Origin: Nonomuraea roseoviolacea subsp. carminata
GTDB taxonomy: Bacteria; Actinomycetota; Actinomycetes; Streptosporangiales; Streptosporangiaceae
Direction: 5' to 3'
Assembly: GCF_024172185.1 (NCBI RefSeq)
Contig: NZ_JAMZEC010000001.1
Span: 5,476,001 to 5,540,000 of the forward strand
Length of the DNA stretch: 64,000 bases
The position numbers and the translations under genes were made by a program. Below the pieces are notes generated by a model that was not told the origin of the DNA, searched no databases, and saw only the letters and a program-made list of their open reading frames with translations. Below are positions 27,789-38,700 of the stretch, piece after piece; the stretch's first letter is position 1; each line of letters starts with the position of its first letter.

Positions 27789-30700
27789 ATGGGGACCGAG
27801 GACAAGCTCCGCGCCTACCTCAAGCGCGCCACCGTCGAACTCGCCCAGGCCCGCCACCGCCTCACCGAGGCCGAGGAGCGCCGCCACGAACCCATCGCGG
27901 TCATCGGCATGGCCTGCCGCTACCCCGGCGGCGACACGGTCGAGGACTTCTGGCGCCTGCTGCGCGACAGCGCGAACGTCGTGCGCGAGGTGCCCGCCTC
28001 CCGCTGGGACCTCGACGCCTACTACGACCCCGACCCGCGCGCGCCGGGCGCCATGTACACCAGGTACGGCACGTTCCTGGACGACGTCACCGGCTGGGAC
28101 GCCGAGTTCTTCGGCCTGTCGCCGCGCGAGGCGCTGCGCATGGACCCCCACCAGCGGCTGCTGCTGGAGCTGGCCTGGGAGGGCCTGGAGAACTCCGGCA
28201 TCGCGCCCGCCCGGCTGGCTGGCAGCCGCACCGGCGTGATGGTCGGCTACATGGACACCCTCCAGTACGGCCGGCTGCAGATGGAGCGGCAGGGCGCCGA
28301 CGCCGTCTCCGACCCGTACCTGGGCCAGGGCGCGGTGTCGAGCGTGGCGGCCGGGCGGATCGCCTACCAGCTCGACCTCATCGGCCCCACGATGACGATC
28401 GACACGGCCTGCTCCTCGTCGCTCATCGCCGTCCACCTGGCCATGGAGAGCCTGCGCCGCGGCGAGTGCGAGCTCGCCATAGCGGCGGGCGCGTCGCTGA
28501 CCCTGCACCCCACCACGTACGTCCAGGCGTGCGCGGGGCTGATGATGAGCGCCGACGGCCGGTGCAAGACGTTCGACGAGCGGGCCGACGGCTACGTCAT
28601 GGGCGAGGGCGGCGGCCTGGTCGTGCTGGAGCCGCTGTCCAGGGCCGTCGCGAACGGCCGCCGCATCCGCGCCGTCCTGCGCGGCTCGGCGGTCAACCAG
28701 GACGGCCGCAGCAACGGGCTCACCGCGCCCAGCCGCAAGGCGCAGGCCGACGTCATCACCCGGGCGCTCGCGGCGGCCCGGGTCGCCCCCGACGACGTCG
28801 ACTACGTCGAGGCGCACGGCTCGGGCACCCACCTGGGCGACGCCATCGAGCTGTCCGCGCTGCACGACGTCTTCGGCGGTCGCGGGCCCGGCCGGCCGCT
28901 GCGGGTCGGCGCCGTCAAGACCAACATCGGCCACACCCAGGCCGCGGCCGGCATCGCCGGGCTGATCAAGACGACGCTCATCCTGGAGAACGGGCTCATC
29001 CCGCCCAACCTGCACATGAGCACCCCGGCGGCGGCCATCCCCGAGGACGGCAGCGTCCAGCCGGTCACCGAGCCCGTTCCGCTGCCGCGCGAGGACCGGC
29101 CCCGGCTCATGGGGGTCAGCTCGTTCGGCCTGTCGGGCACGAACGCCCACGTCGTCGTCGAGGCCGCCCCGGACAGCCAGGCTCCGGCGCCCGCCCTGCC
29201 GATCCCGGAGAGCGCGCTGCCGTCCTCTTCCTCGGAGACCGGCTCTCCCGCGGCCGCGTACGTGCTGCCCGTGTCGGCGGCCACCCGGGAGGCGCTGGGC
29301 GAGCAGGCCGGACGGCTCGCGGAGTGGCTCGGCGAGCGGCCCGAGACGCCGCTCGCCGACCTCGCCCGCACCCTCCAGGCCGGACGCGCCGAGCTGGACC
29401 ACCGCCGCGCCCTCGTCTGCACCGGCACCGGCGAGGCGCTGGAGCGGCTGCGCGCCGCCGCCCGGCAGGGCGACGGGCACCGCGTCAAGGGCCGCCCCCG
29501 CGTCGCGTTCCTGCTCCAGGGGGTCGGCGACCAGTACGCGGGCCTCGGCAGGGAGCTGTACGCCAGGGAGCCCGTGTACGCGCAGGCCGTGGACACCTGC
29601 GTCGAGCTGGTGGCCCGGCGCTCCGGCGTGGACCTGCGCCCGCTGTTCTTCCCGGCCGGCGACACCGCCGCCGAGCCCGCCCAGGCCGACCTGGCCGCGC
29701 TGCTCGGCCGCCGCCCCACCGGCGCGGGCGACGCGCCGCCGCCGGAGCACGACCCGCTGGACCAGGCCGCCATCGCGCACCCGTTCCTGTTCACCGTCGA
29801 GTACGCCCTGGCCAGGCTGCTCCAGCACTGGGGCGTCACCCCCGACGTGCTCATCGGCTACAGCCTCGGCGAGTACGTCGCCGCCTGCCTGGCCGGCGTC
29901 TTCACCCTGGAGGACGCGCTGCACGTGGTCGTCGAGCGGGCCCACCTCATCAGCGCCGTCCCCGCGGGCCGCATGGTCGCGGTCGCCGCCCCGGAGGACC
30001 GGATCACCGCCACGCTGTCCGGCGCCGGGATCGAGGTGGACGTGGCCGCCCGCAACGGCCCGGCGATGACCGTCCTGAGCGGTCTGCCCGGAGACATCGA
30101 GGCGGCCACCGCCGCGCTGACCGCGGCCGGCCTCGCCTGCCGTCCGCTGCGCTCGGCGCACGCCTTCCACTCCACGCTGCTCCAGCCGGCCCGCGAGAAG
30201 CTCGCCGCGGTGCTGGAGGCGGTGCCGCGCCGCGCTCCGGCCATCACGATCGTCTCGAACCTCACCGGGCGGCCGCTCACCGCCGAGCAGGCGACCGGCA
30301 CCTCGTACTGGGCCGACCAACTCGTCAGCACGGTGCGCTTCGCGGACGGCGTGCGCCACTGTGTGGAGCAGGACGTGGCGGCGTTCGTGGAGCTCGGGCC
30401 GGGGCAGACGCTCGGCGGCCTGGTCCGGCAGAACCTCACCGGCGGCGCCGCCACGGCGGTGCTCGGCACGCTGCCGCCGCGCTGGAGCGCGGGGGAGCGC
30501 CGCGACCCGCACCACGAGCTGCTGGCCGCCTGCGCCGCCCTGTGGGAGCTCGGGGCCCCCGTCGCGTGGGACCTCACCCGCCCCGGCGACGGCCGGGTGC
30601 TCAGCCTGCCCACGTACCCGTTCCAGCGCACCCGCTTCTGGCCCGACCTCGCGACCTCGGCCCCGCAGCGACCCACCGTCTCCGAGGAGGGCGTGGCGGG

Positions 30701-32777
30701 CCCGGACGGGGACCACGTGTTCGTCCCGGCCTGGCGTCAGGACCCGGCGCGGGCCGCCCTCCCGGAGTCCGTGCGGCTGCCCGGCCCGCTCGTCGTCTTC
30801 GCCGACTCCGGCGGCGTCGGCACGGCCCTGGCCGACCTGGCGGAAACGGCGGGAACGCGGGTCGTGGAGGTCCGCCCCCGGCCCTCCACCGCCGATCCGG
30901 CCGCCGGGCCGGTCCGCGACGGCAGGCGGCTCACCATCGACCCGGACGCGCCCGCGCACCACGCCGAGGTGTTCGCCGGGCTCGGCGACGGACCCGTCCA
31001 CGTGGCGTACCTGTGGGGCCTGACCCCGGACGCGCCGGGCACTTCTCCCGGGGTCTTCGCGGGGGACGCGGAGCTGCGCGCCGCCGTGGAGCACGGCTTC
31101 ACCGGGCTCCTCCTGGCCGTCCAGGCGCTCGGCGACCTGCCCGGCCGCCAGGGCGTACGGCTGCTGACCGTCACCGCAGGCGCCACCGAGATCCTCGGCG
31201 GCGACACCTCCGCGCCCCACCAGGCGCTCGCCCACGGCCTCGGCCGCGCGGTGCGGCACGAGTACCCCGGCCTGACCTGGAGCGGCGTCGACCTCGACCC
31301 CGAGCCCGACGGGCGGGCGGCGGCGCGGCTGGCCCACGAGCTGATGGCCGAGCCGCCCGACGGCAAGGACCCCGGCGCCCGCGACCCGCTGACGGGCTGG
31401 CGGCGCGGCCGCCGCTGGATCCGCGAATGGGCGCAGGTCCCCGACCCGGACGGCCCCACGAGCGCGGAAACGGTGTGGAGAGCCGACGGGGCGTACCTCA
31501 TCACCGGCGGCACCCGCGGCCTCGGCATGGCGCTCGCCAAGCACCTCGTGCGCTCCGGCGTCCGCCGCCTCGCCCTCGTCGGCCGCACCCCCATCCCGAG
31601 AGACGCCGGCATCCCGCGAGAGGCCGGCATCTCCAGCGAGACCGGCATCCCGCGAGAGGCCGGCATCTCCAGCGAGACCGGTCCCGGAGAGCAGGCGGGG
31701 GAGGCCGGCGACCGGGTGGCGGCCACACTGCGGGACGTGGCCGAGCTGGAGGCGGCCGGCGCCGAGGTGCTGCTGCTCACCGCCGACACCGGCGTCCCCG
31801 CCGAGCTGCGCGCCGCCCTGGCCCGCGCCCGCGAGCGCTTCGGCCGGCTGCACGGCGTCGTCCACGCCGCCGGCCTGCCCGCGGGCGGCCTGACGCAGCG
31901 CCGCACGGTCGCCGACGCCACCGCCGTGCTCGCCCCCAAGGTCCTCGCCATGGGCCCGCTGGCCGAGCTGGTCGGCCCGGACACGCCCGCCGGCGAGCGG
32001 CCCGAGCTGCTCGTCCTCTACTCCTCCGCCGTCACCGCGTTCGGCGGCATCGGCGAGGCCGACTACTGCGCCGCCAACACCGTCCTCGACGCGTACGGGC
32101 AGGCGCTGGCCGCCACCGCCCCCTCGACCCGGGTCGTCTCCGTGGCCTGGGGCCCGTGGCGGCACGACGTGTGGCAGGCCGAGAACCTCAAGAGCACCGG
32201 CGGCCTCGCCGAGCGGGTGGCCGCCTACCGCGCCGCCCACGGCTTCACCGACGAGGCGGGCTGCGCGCTGCTCGACCGCGTCGTGGCCGGCGGCCACGGC
32301 GGCGTCATGGCCGTGCGGCAGCCGCTGCGCGCCGTGCTGGACGCCTGGTCGAGCATGCTCGACCTGGACGACCTCGTCGGCGCCGCAGCGGCGGCCGGAC
32401 CGAAGGGCGAGCGGTTCCCGCGGCCGCGGTTGCGCGCCGACTACGTACCGCCCCGCTCGGACGCCGAGACGCGCATGGCCGACCTGTGGGGCGCCTTCCT
32501 CGGCATCGACGCGGTCGGCGTCCACGACCCGTTCTTCGACCTCGGCGGCAACTCACTGGTCGGCATGGCGATGGTGCTCGCCATCGAGAAGGAGCTCGGC
32601 CGGCCGGTGCCCCCCGCGCTGCTCTTCGAGCACGCGACCGTCGCGGAGTTCACGGCGGCGCTCGCCGCGGCCGGGGGCGACGGCGACGGCAGCGGCGGGA
32701 GCGGCCAGGAGGCGCTGGCCGGCAGTTCGGCACGGGGGGAACGGCGGCGCAGGGCCCGTTCCGGCAACCGGAGATGA
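27789..32777 (+). CDS. modular PKS module 4: KS-AT-KR-carrier (GYSLG acyltransferase)
   Basis: 1662 aa from the ATG at 27789, after GGAAAGG. The N terminus keeps the classical docking helix (EDKLRAYLKRATVEL) that pairs with module 3. KS Cys208 (TACSSS), EAHGSGT and KTNIGH intact. AT from ~571 has GYSLGEY (Ser692) where GHSxG is usual, with AHAFHS later. No DH. KR from ~1236 with TGGTRGLG and Tyr1426; neither LDD nor the A-type Trp is present. The carrier is PCP-like (FFDLGGNSL, Ser1589). The tail after the carrier is Gly-rich and then strongly basic. It is the switch point of the line: classical at the N terminus, hybrid type at the C terminus. Extender probably hydroxymalonyl-ACP (inference). 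Confidence 0.93.
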   Translation: MGTEDKLRAYLKRATVELAQARHRLTEAEERRHEPIAVIGMACRYPGGDTVEDFWRLLRDSANVVREVPASRWDLDAYYDPDPRAPGAMYTRYGTFLDDVTGWDAEFFGLSPREALRMDPHQRLLLELAWEGLENSGIAPARLAGSRTGVMVGYMDTLQYGRLQMERQGADAVSDPYLGQGAVSSVAAGRIAYQLDLIGPTMTIDTACSSSLIAVHLAMESLRRGECELAIAAGASLTLHPTTYVQACAGLMMSADGRCKTFDERADGYVMGEGGGLVVLEPLSRAVANGRRIRAVLRGSAVNQDGRSNGLTAPSRKAQADVITRALAAARVAPDDVDYVEAHGSGTHLGDAIELSALHDVFGGRGPGRPLRVGAVKTNIGHTQAAAGIAGLIKTTLILENGLIPPNLHMSTPAAAIPEDGSVQPVTEPVPLPREDRPRLMGVSSFGLSGTNAHVVVEAAPDSQAPAPALPIPESALPSSSSETGSPAAAYVLPVSAATREALGEQAGRLAEWLGERPETPLADLARTLQAGRAELDHRRALVCTGTGEALERLRAAARQGDGHRVKGRPRVAFLLQGVGDQYAGLGRELYAREPVYAQAVDTCVELVARRSGVDLRPLFFPAGDTAAEPAQADLAALLGRRPTGAGDAPPPEHDPLDQAAIAHPFLFTVEYALARLLQHWGVTPDVLIGYSLGEYVAACLAGVFTLEDALHVVVERAHLISAVPAGRMVAVAAPEDRITATLSGAGIEVDVAARNGPAMTVLSGLPGDIEAATAALTAAGLACRPLRSAHAFHSTLLQPAREKLAAVLEAVPRRAPAITIVSNLTGRPLTAEQATGTSYWADQLVSTVRFADGVRHCVEQDVAAFVELGPGQTLGGLVRQNLTGGAATAVLGTLPPRWSAGERRDPHHELLAACAALWELGAPVAWDLTRPGDGRVLSLPTYPFQRTRFWPDLATSAPQRPTVSEEGVAGPDGDHVFVPAWRQDPARAALPESVRLPGPLVVFADSGGVGTALADLAETAGTRVVEVRPRPSTADPAAGPVRDGRRLTIDPDAPAHHAEVFAGLGDGPVHVAYLWGLTPDAPGTSPGVFAGDAELRAAVEHGFTGLLLAVQALGDLPGRQGVRLLTVTAGATEILGGDTSAPHQALAHGLGRAVRHEYPGLTWSGVDLDPEPDGRAAARLAHELMAEPPDGKDPGARDPLTGWRRGRRWIREWAQVPDPDGPTSAETVWRADGAYLITGGTRGLGMALAKHLVRSGVRRLALVGRTPIPRDAGIPREAGISSETGIPREAGISSETGPGEQAGEAGDRVAATLRDVAELEAAGAEVLLLTADTGVPAELRAALARARERFGRLHGVVHAAGLPAGGLTQRRTVADATAVLAPKVLAMGPLAELVGPDTPAGERPELLVLYSSAVTAFGGIGEADYCAANTVLDAYGQALAATAPSTRVVSVAWGPWRHDVWQAENLKSTGGLAERVAAYRAAHGFTDEAGCALLDRVVAGGHGGVMAVRQPLRAVLDAWSSMLDLDDLVGAAAAAGPKGERFPRPRLRADYVPPRSDAETRMADLWGAFLGIDAVGVHDPFFDLGGNSLVGMAMVLAIEKELGRPVPPALLFEHATVAEFTAALAAAGGDGDGSGGSGQEALAGSSARGERRRRARSGNRR
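31608..31679 (+). repeat. 36-bp tandem duplication inside the KR of module 4
   Basis: Two exact 36-base copies (31608-31643, 31644-31679), preceded by a partial degenerate copy. They encode GIPREAGISSET twice, in the loop after the first Rossmann strand pair. The frame is kept and the catalytic residues are downstream and intact. Confidence 0.85.
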
Positions 32778-35700
32778 GGACGATTGACGTGATCGACGAC
32801 ATCGACGAGATCGACGGCGAGAGCTCCGGCACCGACATCGCGATCGTCGGCATGTCGGGGCGCTTCCCGGGAGCGTCCGACGTGGCGGGGCTGTGGTCCG
32901 CGATCCGGTCCGGCCGGTCCGGCATCACCCGGTTCACCGACGACGAGCTGCGCGCCGCCGGCGTCCCCGAGGAGCTGATCGCCGACCCGTCGTACGTGAA
33001 GGCGAGCCCGGTGATCGACGGCGTCGAGCTGTTCGACGCGGGCTTCTTCGGGATCGGCCCGAAGGAGGCGCAGATCCTCGACCCGCAGCACCGGCTGTTC
33101 CTGGAGCACGGCTGGACGGCGCTGGAGGACGCCGGGTGCGACCCGACGCGCTTCGACGGGGCCGTCGGCGTGTTCGCCGGCTGCGCGCACAGCTCGTACA
33201 TGCAGAACAACCTGCTCCCCAGCGGCATCGGCGCCGTCATGGGCGAGCTGGCGGTCGGGCTGGCCAACGACAAGGACTCCCTCACCACCCGCGTCGCGCA
33301 CACGCTCGGCCTGTCCGGCCCCAGCTACGGCGTGCAGAGTTACTGCTCGACGTCGCTGGTGGCCGTGTGCGCCGCCGCGACCAGCCTGGCGAGCTTCGAG
33401 TGCGACCTGGCCCTCGCGGGCGGCGTCGCCGTGAACGTGCCGCACCGCGTCGGCTACCTCTACCAGCAGGGCGGCATCGCCCCGCCCGACGGCGAGTGCC
33501 GCGCGTTCGACGCGGGCGGCCTCGGCGCGCCGCTCGGCAGCGGCGTCGGCGTGGTCGCGCTGCGGCGGCTGGAGGACGCGCTGGCCGACGGCGACCAGAT
33601 CTACGCCGTGCTGCGCGGCTGGGCCGTCAACAACGACGCCGGGCGCAAGGTCGGCTTCACCGCCCCCGGCGTGCAGGGACAGGCCGCGGTCATGGCGGAG
33701 GCGCTGGCGAGCGCCGGGCTGACCCCCGCCGACATCGACTACGTCGAGGCGCACGGCACCGGCACCGCGCTCGGCGACGCGGCGGAGCTGGCGGCGCTCC
33801 AGCAGGTGTTCCGGGACGAGTCCGTCCTCATCGGCTCCGTCAAGACGAACCTCGGCCACCTTGACCGCGCCGCCGGCGTCACCAACCTCATCAAGGTCGC
33901 GCTCTCCCTGCGCCACGACGAGATCCCGCCGACCGTCAACCTGACCGACCCCAACCCGCAGCTCGCCTCCGGCCAGGCCCGGCTGGAGATCGTCACCGGG
34001 CTGCGCCGCTGGCCGCGCGAGGCGGGCCGGACCCGCCGCGCCGGGGTGAGCGCGTTCGGCATCGGCGGCACGAACGCGCACGTGGTGGTCGAGGAGGCGC
34101 CGCTGGTGCCGCGCACCGAGGAGCCGCCGCGCCCCGAGCTGCTCGTCTGGTCCGCCCGTACGGCCTCCGCCGCCGACGCGATGACGGAACGCCTGGCCGC
34201 GCACCTGGCCGCCGACGGCGCCACGCACCGGCTGGCCGACGTCGCCCACACGCTGCAGACCGGGCGGCAGGTGTTCGCCCACCGGCGGATGGCGGTGGCC
34301 TCCTCCACGGCCGAGGCGGCCGGGCGGATCAGGTCCGGGGCGGTGCTCGGCGGCGCCGGGAGCCGCGCCGACCGGCCCGTCGCCTTCCTCGTCGCCGGGA
34401 CCGGTGAGCAGTACCCGGGGATGGCCGCCGAGCTGTACGAGAGCGAGCCGGTGTTCCGGGCGGCGCTCGACAAGTGCCGCGCCGAGCTGCGGCGCCGGAC
34501 GGGCGGCGAGGACCCGCTCGCCGAGATGGTCGGGCCGCGGCGGGGCGGCGAGGGGGACGCGCTCGGCCGGTTGCTCGGCCGCGCCTCCGCGCCCGCCGCG
34601 GCGCCCCCCACCCGGATGCTCCAGCCCGCGCTGTTCGCCGTCGAGTACGCGCTGGCGCGGCTCGTCCAGTCGTGGGGCGTCGAGCCGGCCGCGCTGGCCG
34701 GCTACAGCCTCGGCGAGTACGTCGCGGCGTGCCTGGCCGGGGTGATGTCCCTGGAGTCGGCCGTCGCGCTGGTCGCCCACCGGGCCGCCCTCATCGACGA
34801 GCTGCCGCCGGGCGAGATGTGCGCGGTGCCGCTGGCCGCCGCCGACCTGCGGGAGCGCCTGAGCGGCGTGACCGGGGTGGACGTCGCCGCCGTCAGCGGC
34901 CCCGAGCTGACCGTGCTGGCCGGCGAGCCGGCCGCGATGGCCGCGGCCAGGGCGCTGCTGGAGGCCGACGGTGTGCCGTCCCGTCCGCTGGCGACGAGCC
35001 ACGCCTTCCACTCCCGGATGATGGAGCCGCTGCGGGAGCGGCTGACCACCTGGATCGCCGGGAACATCACGCTCCACGCGCCCCGCGTCCCCGTCATCTC
35101 CAACGTCACCGGCGAGGTCGCCACCGCCGCGCAGCTCACCGACCCGGCGTACTGGGCCGAGCACATGTGCGCGACCGTGCGCTTCGACGACGTCCTGGGC
35201 ACGCTGCTGCGACTGGACGGCGACGCGGCGCTGCTGGAGATCGGGCCGGGCCAGTCGCTGGGCGCGATGGCGCGCGGCCACCGCGACTGCCCGCCGGACC
35301 GCTGGCCGCTCGTCGTCGCCACACTGCCGGGGGCGGACGACCCGCGCCCGGCGGGGGAGGTGCTGGCGGAGGCGGCCGGGCGGCTGTGGCTGGCCGGGGT
35401 GCCGATCGACTGGTCCGGCTACCGGCAGGACCGGCCGGTGGCCAAGGTGGGGCTGCCGACGTACCCGTTCGAGCGGGAGCGCTACTGGATCGACCCGCCG
35501 TCCCAGGCGTCCGCTCCGGCGGCCGTGGGGGTCGCGGCCGGTCGGCGGACGTCCGAGGGCGGCGTCACCCCGCAGGGCCTGATCGGCGCCAGGCCGTCCT
35601 TCGATGCCGATGTCGCCGGGGTTGCCCGTGTCGCGGGTGTCGGTGGCGAGGTCCCGGCCGGGCGGCCGCACGTCGAGCTGCTGGCCCCGGAGTGGATCCG

Positions 35701-38700
35701 GGTGGAGGCCCCCGAGAGCGGGGCACCCGCCACGGTGGGACGCTGCGTGCTCGTCGCGAGTGGCGCGGCCGGTCAGACGGTCGCGGGTGGCGCGGGAGGC
35801 GAGGCGGTCGCGGGTGACGCGGACGGCCGGGGCACCGAGGCCGCCGCCGCTGGTGCGGACGCTCAGGTGGCCGAGGCGCTGGCGCGGTCGTTACGCGCGC
35901 ACGGCGTGGACGTCGTGACGGTCACCGGGCGGGACGACCCCGCGGCGCTCACCCGAGGCCCGGACGCCTCCGCCCCGGCCACGGTCGTGGACCTCCGCCT
36001 CCTCGCGCCGGCATCGGGCACCTCGGGGGCCGGGGACGGGCTGGTGCCCGTGGCGCGGCTGCTGGCGGCGATCGGCGAGCGGGGCGGGGACGGGACCCGG
36101 GTCCTGCTGGTCACGCGCGGCGCTCAGGCGGCGGCGGACGGAGAGGTCCCCGACGCCGCGCACGCGGCCGCGGCCACCCTGCCGATGGTCGCCAACCAGG
36201 AGTACCTCAGCCTCGACTGCGCCGCCGTGGACCTCGACCCGGACGCCGACGCCCAGGCCGTGGCCGCCGCGCTGAACGGCGAGATCCTGAACCCGTCCGG
36301 CGAGGTCTTCGTCGCCTACCGCGACGGCGCCCGTCTCCTCCGCGCCTTCACCCCGGCCGAGCCCCCCGCCCCCGAACCGCCCGCTGCCGCGACCGGGCGG
36401 ACGTACCTGGTCACCGGCGGGCTGGGCGACGTGGGACTGATCGTCGCCGAGCACCTGGCTCGCGCCGGCGCCGCCCGGCTGGTCCTCACCAGCCGCGCCG
36501 GCCTCCCCGCCGAGCCGGGGGACCCGCGCCGCGAGGCGGTCGAGCGCATACGCGCCCTGGGCGCCGAGGTGCTCACCCCCGCCGTGGACGTGACGGACGC
36601 CTCCGCCATGCGCGCCACGCTCGCCGGCCTCGCCGACGACGGCGCGTACCGGCTGGACGGGGTGGTGCACGCCGCGGCCGACACGCGGCCCGGCGGCTTC
36701 CGGCCGCTGCGCGACCTCGACGACGAGGCCGTCGCCCGCCACTTCGCCGCCAAGGTGACCGGCGCCCAGGTGCTGGAGCAGGTGCTGGGCGAGCTGCCGG
36801 CCGGCCGGGCGCCGCGCTTCTGCCTCGTCTTCTCCTCCACCTCGGCGGTCCTCGGCGGCATCACGTTCGGCAGCTACGCCGCCGCCAACGCCGCCCTGAC
36901 CGCGCTCGCCCACCGCGGTAACTCCGCCTGGGCGGAGGGCCGTACCCCCACCCGGTGGGTGGCGGCGAGCTGGGACACCTGGGCCGTCACCCTCGACCGG
37001 CTGGAGGGCGGTATGGGCGCGGCGATGGCCGCGCACTCGATGAGCGCGGCGGAGTCGCTGGCGGCCTTCGACCGGCTGACGGCCGCGACGCGGCCCGGGC
37101 TGGTGGTCGCGGCGGGCGGGCTGGACGACCGGCTGCCCCGCTCCGTGCCCGCCGCGACGGCCCTGCTCGCCGGGTCCGCCCCGGGGGCCGACGAGGAGGG
37201 GCCGTCCGGCGACCGGTTTCCGCGCCCCGAGCTTCCCCAGCCCTACACCCCGCCGCAGTCGCCGGTGGAGCACGCGCTCGCGGGGCTCTGGTCCGAGGTG
37301 CTGGGCGTCGAGCCGGTCGGCACCCGGGACAACTTCTTCGACCTCGGCGGCAACTCGCTGGTGGCGCTGCAGATGCTCGCCCTGGTGAAGCAGCGGTTCG
37401 GGGTGGCGGTGCCCACCGTGGCGCTGTTCGAGGCGCCGACGGTCGGCACCCTGGCCGTCATCCTGGACGAACGCGGCGCCACGGCAACGGCGACGGCGAC
37501 GGCACCGAGCGTCATCGAACCCGCGCCCCTGCCCGCCGTCCGCGTCGTCGGCGAGCGGGCCCGAACCGCCACCGACGACGACCGCCGCATCGCGATCATC
37601 GGCATGGCCGGGCGCTTCCCCGGCGCCCCCGACGTGGCCACGTTCTGGCGCAACCTCAGCGACGGCGTCGAGTCCATCAGCTTCTTCTCCGAGGAGGAGC
37701 TGCTGGCCGCCGGGGCCGACCCCGGGCAGATCAAGGACCCCGCGTACGTGCCGGCCCGGCCCGTCCTGGACGACGTCAGCGGCTTCGACGCGGCCTTCTT
37801 CGGCATGAGCCCCCGCATGGCCGCCATCACCGACCCGCAGCAGCGCGCCTTCCTGGAGGTGTGCTGGGAGGCGCTCGAACAGGGCGGCTACGCGGCGCCG
37901 GCGCACCGGGGCCGGGTGGGCGTGTTCGGCGGCGCCAACATCAGCACGTACCTGCTGCGGATGACCGACCACCTGCTCGGCGGCGGCCAGAAGGAGTTCA
38001 GCGGGTTCGAGGTCATCATGGGCAACGACAAGGACGCCCTCACCACGACCGTGTCCTACCTGTTCGACCTGTACGGCCCGAGCGTCGCGGTGCAGACGTT
38101 CTGCTCCACGTCGCTGGTGGCCGCGCACCTGGCCGTGCAGAGCCTGCGGGCCGGCGACTGCGAGCTGGCGCTCGCGGGCGGCGTGTCGATCCGCGTCCCG
38201 GACCGGGTCGGCCACCTGTACGGGCCGGGCGGCCAGGAGTCGCCCGACGGCCACGTGCGCGCCTTCGACGCCGCCGCCAAGGGCAGCATGTTCGGCGACG
38301 GCGCCGCCGCGGTGCTGCTGAAGCGGCTGCCCGACGCGATCCGCGACGGCGACCACGTGTGGGCCGTCATCCGCGGCTCGGCCATGAACAACGACGGCGC
38401 CCTCAAGGTCGGCTACACGGCGCCCAGCGTTGTCGGCCAGTCCCGGGTGATCGCCGACGCGATGGCCGACGCGGGCGTCACCGGCGAGGACATCAGCTAC
38501 GTCGAGGCGCACGGCACCGCCACCGAGCTGGGCGACCCCATCGAGGTGGCCGCCCTGACCCGGGCCTTCGGCGCGACGCGGGAGCGGCGGTACTGCCCGA
38601 TCGGTTCGGTCAAGACCAACGTCGGCCACCTCGACCGGGCGGCCGGGGCGAGCGGCCTCATCAAGACCTCGCTCGCGGCGCATCACGGGGTCATCCCGGC

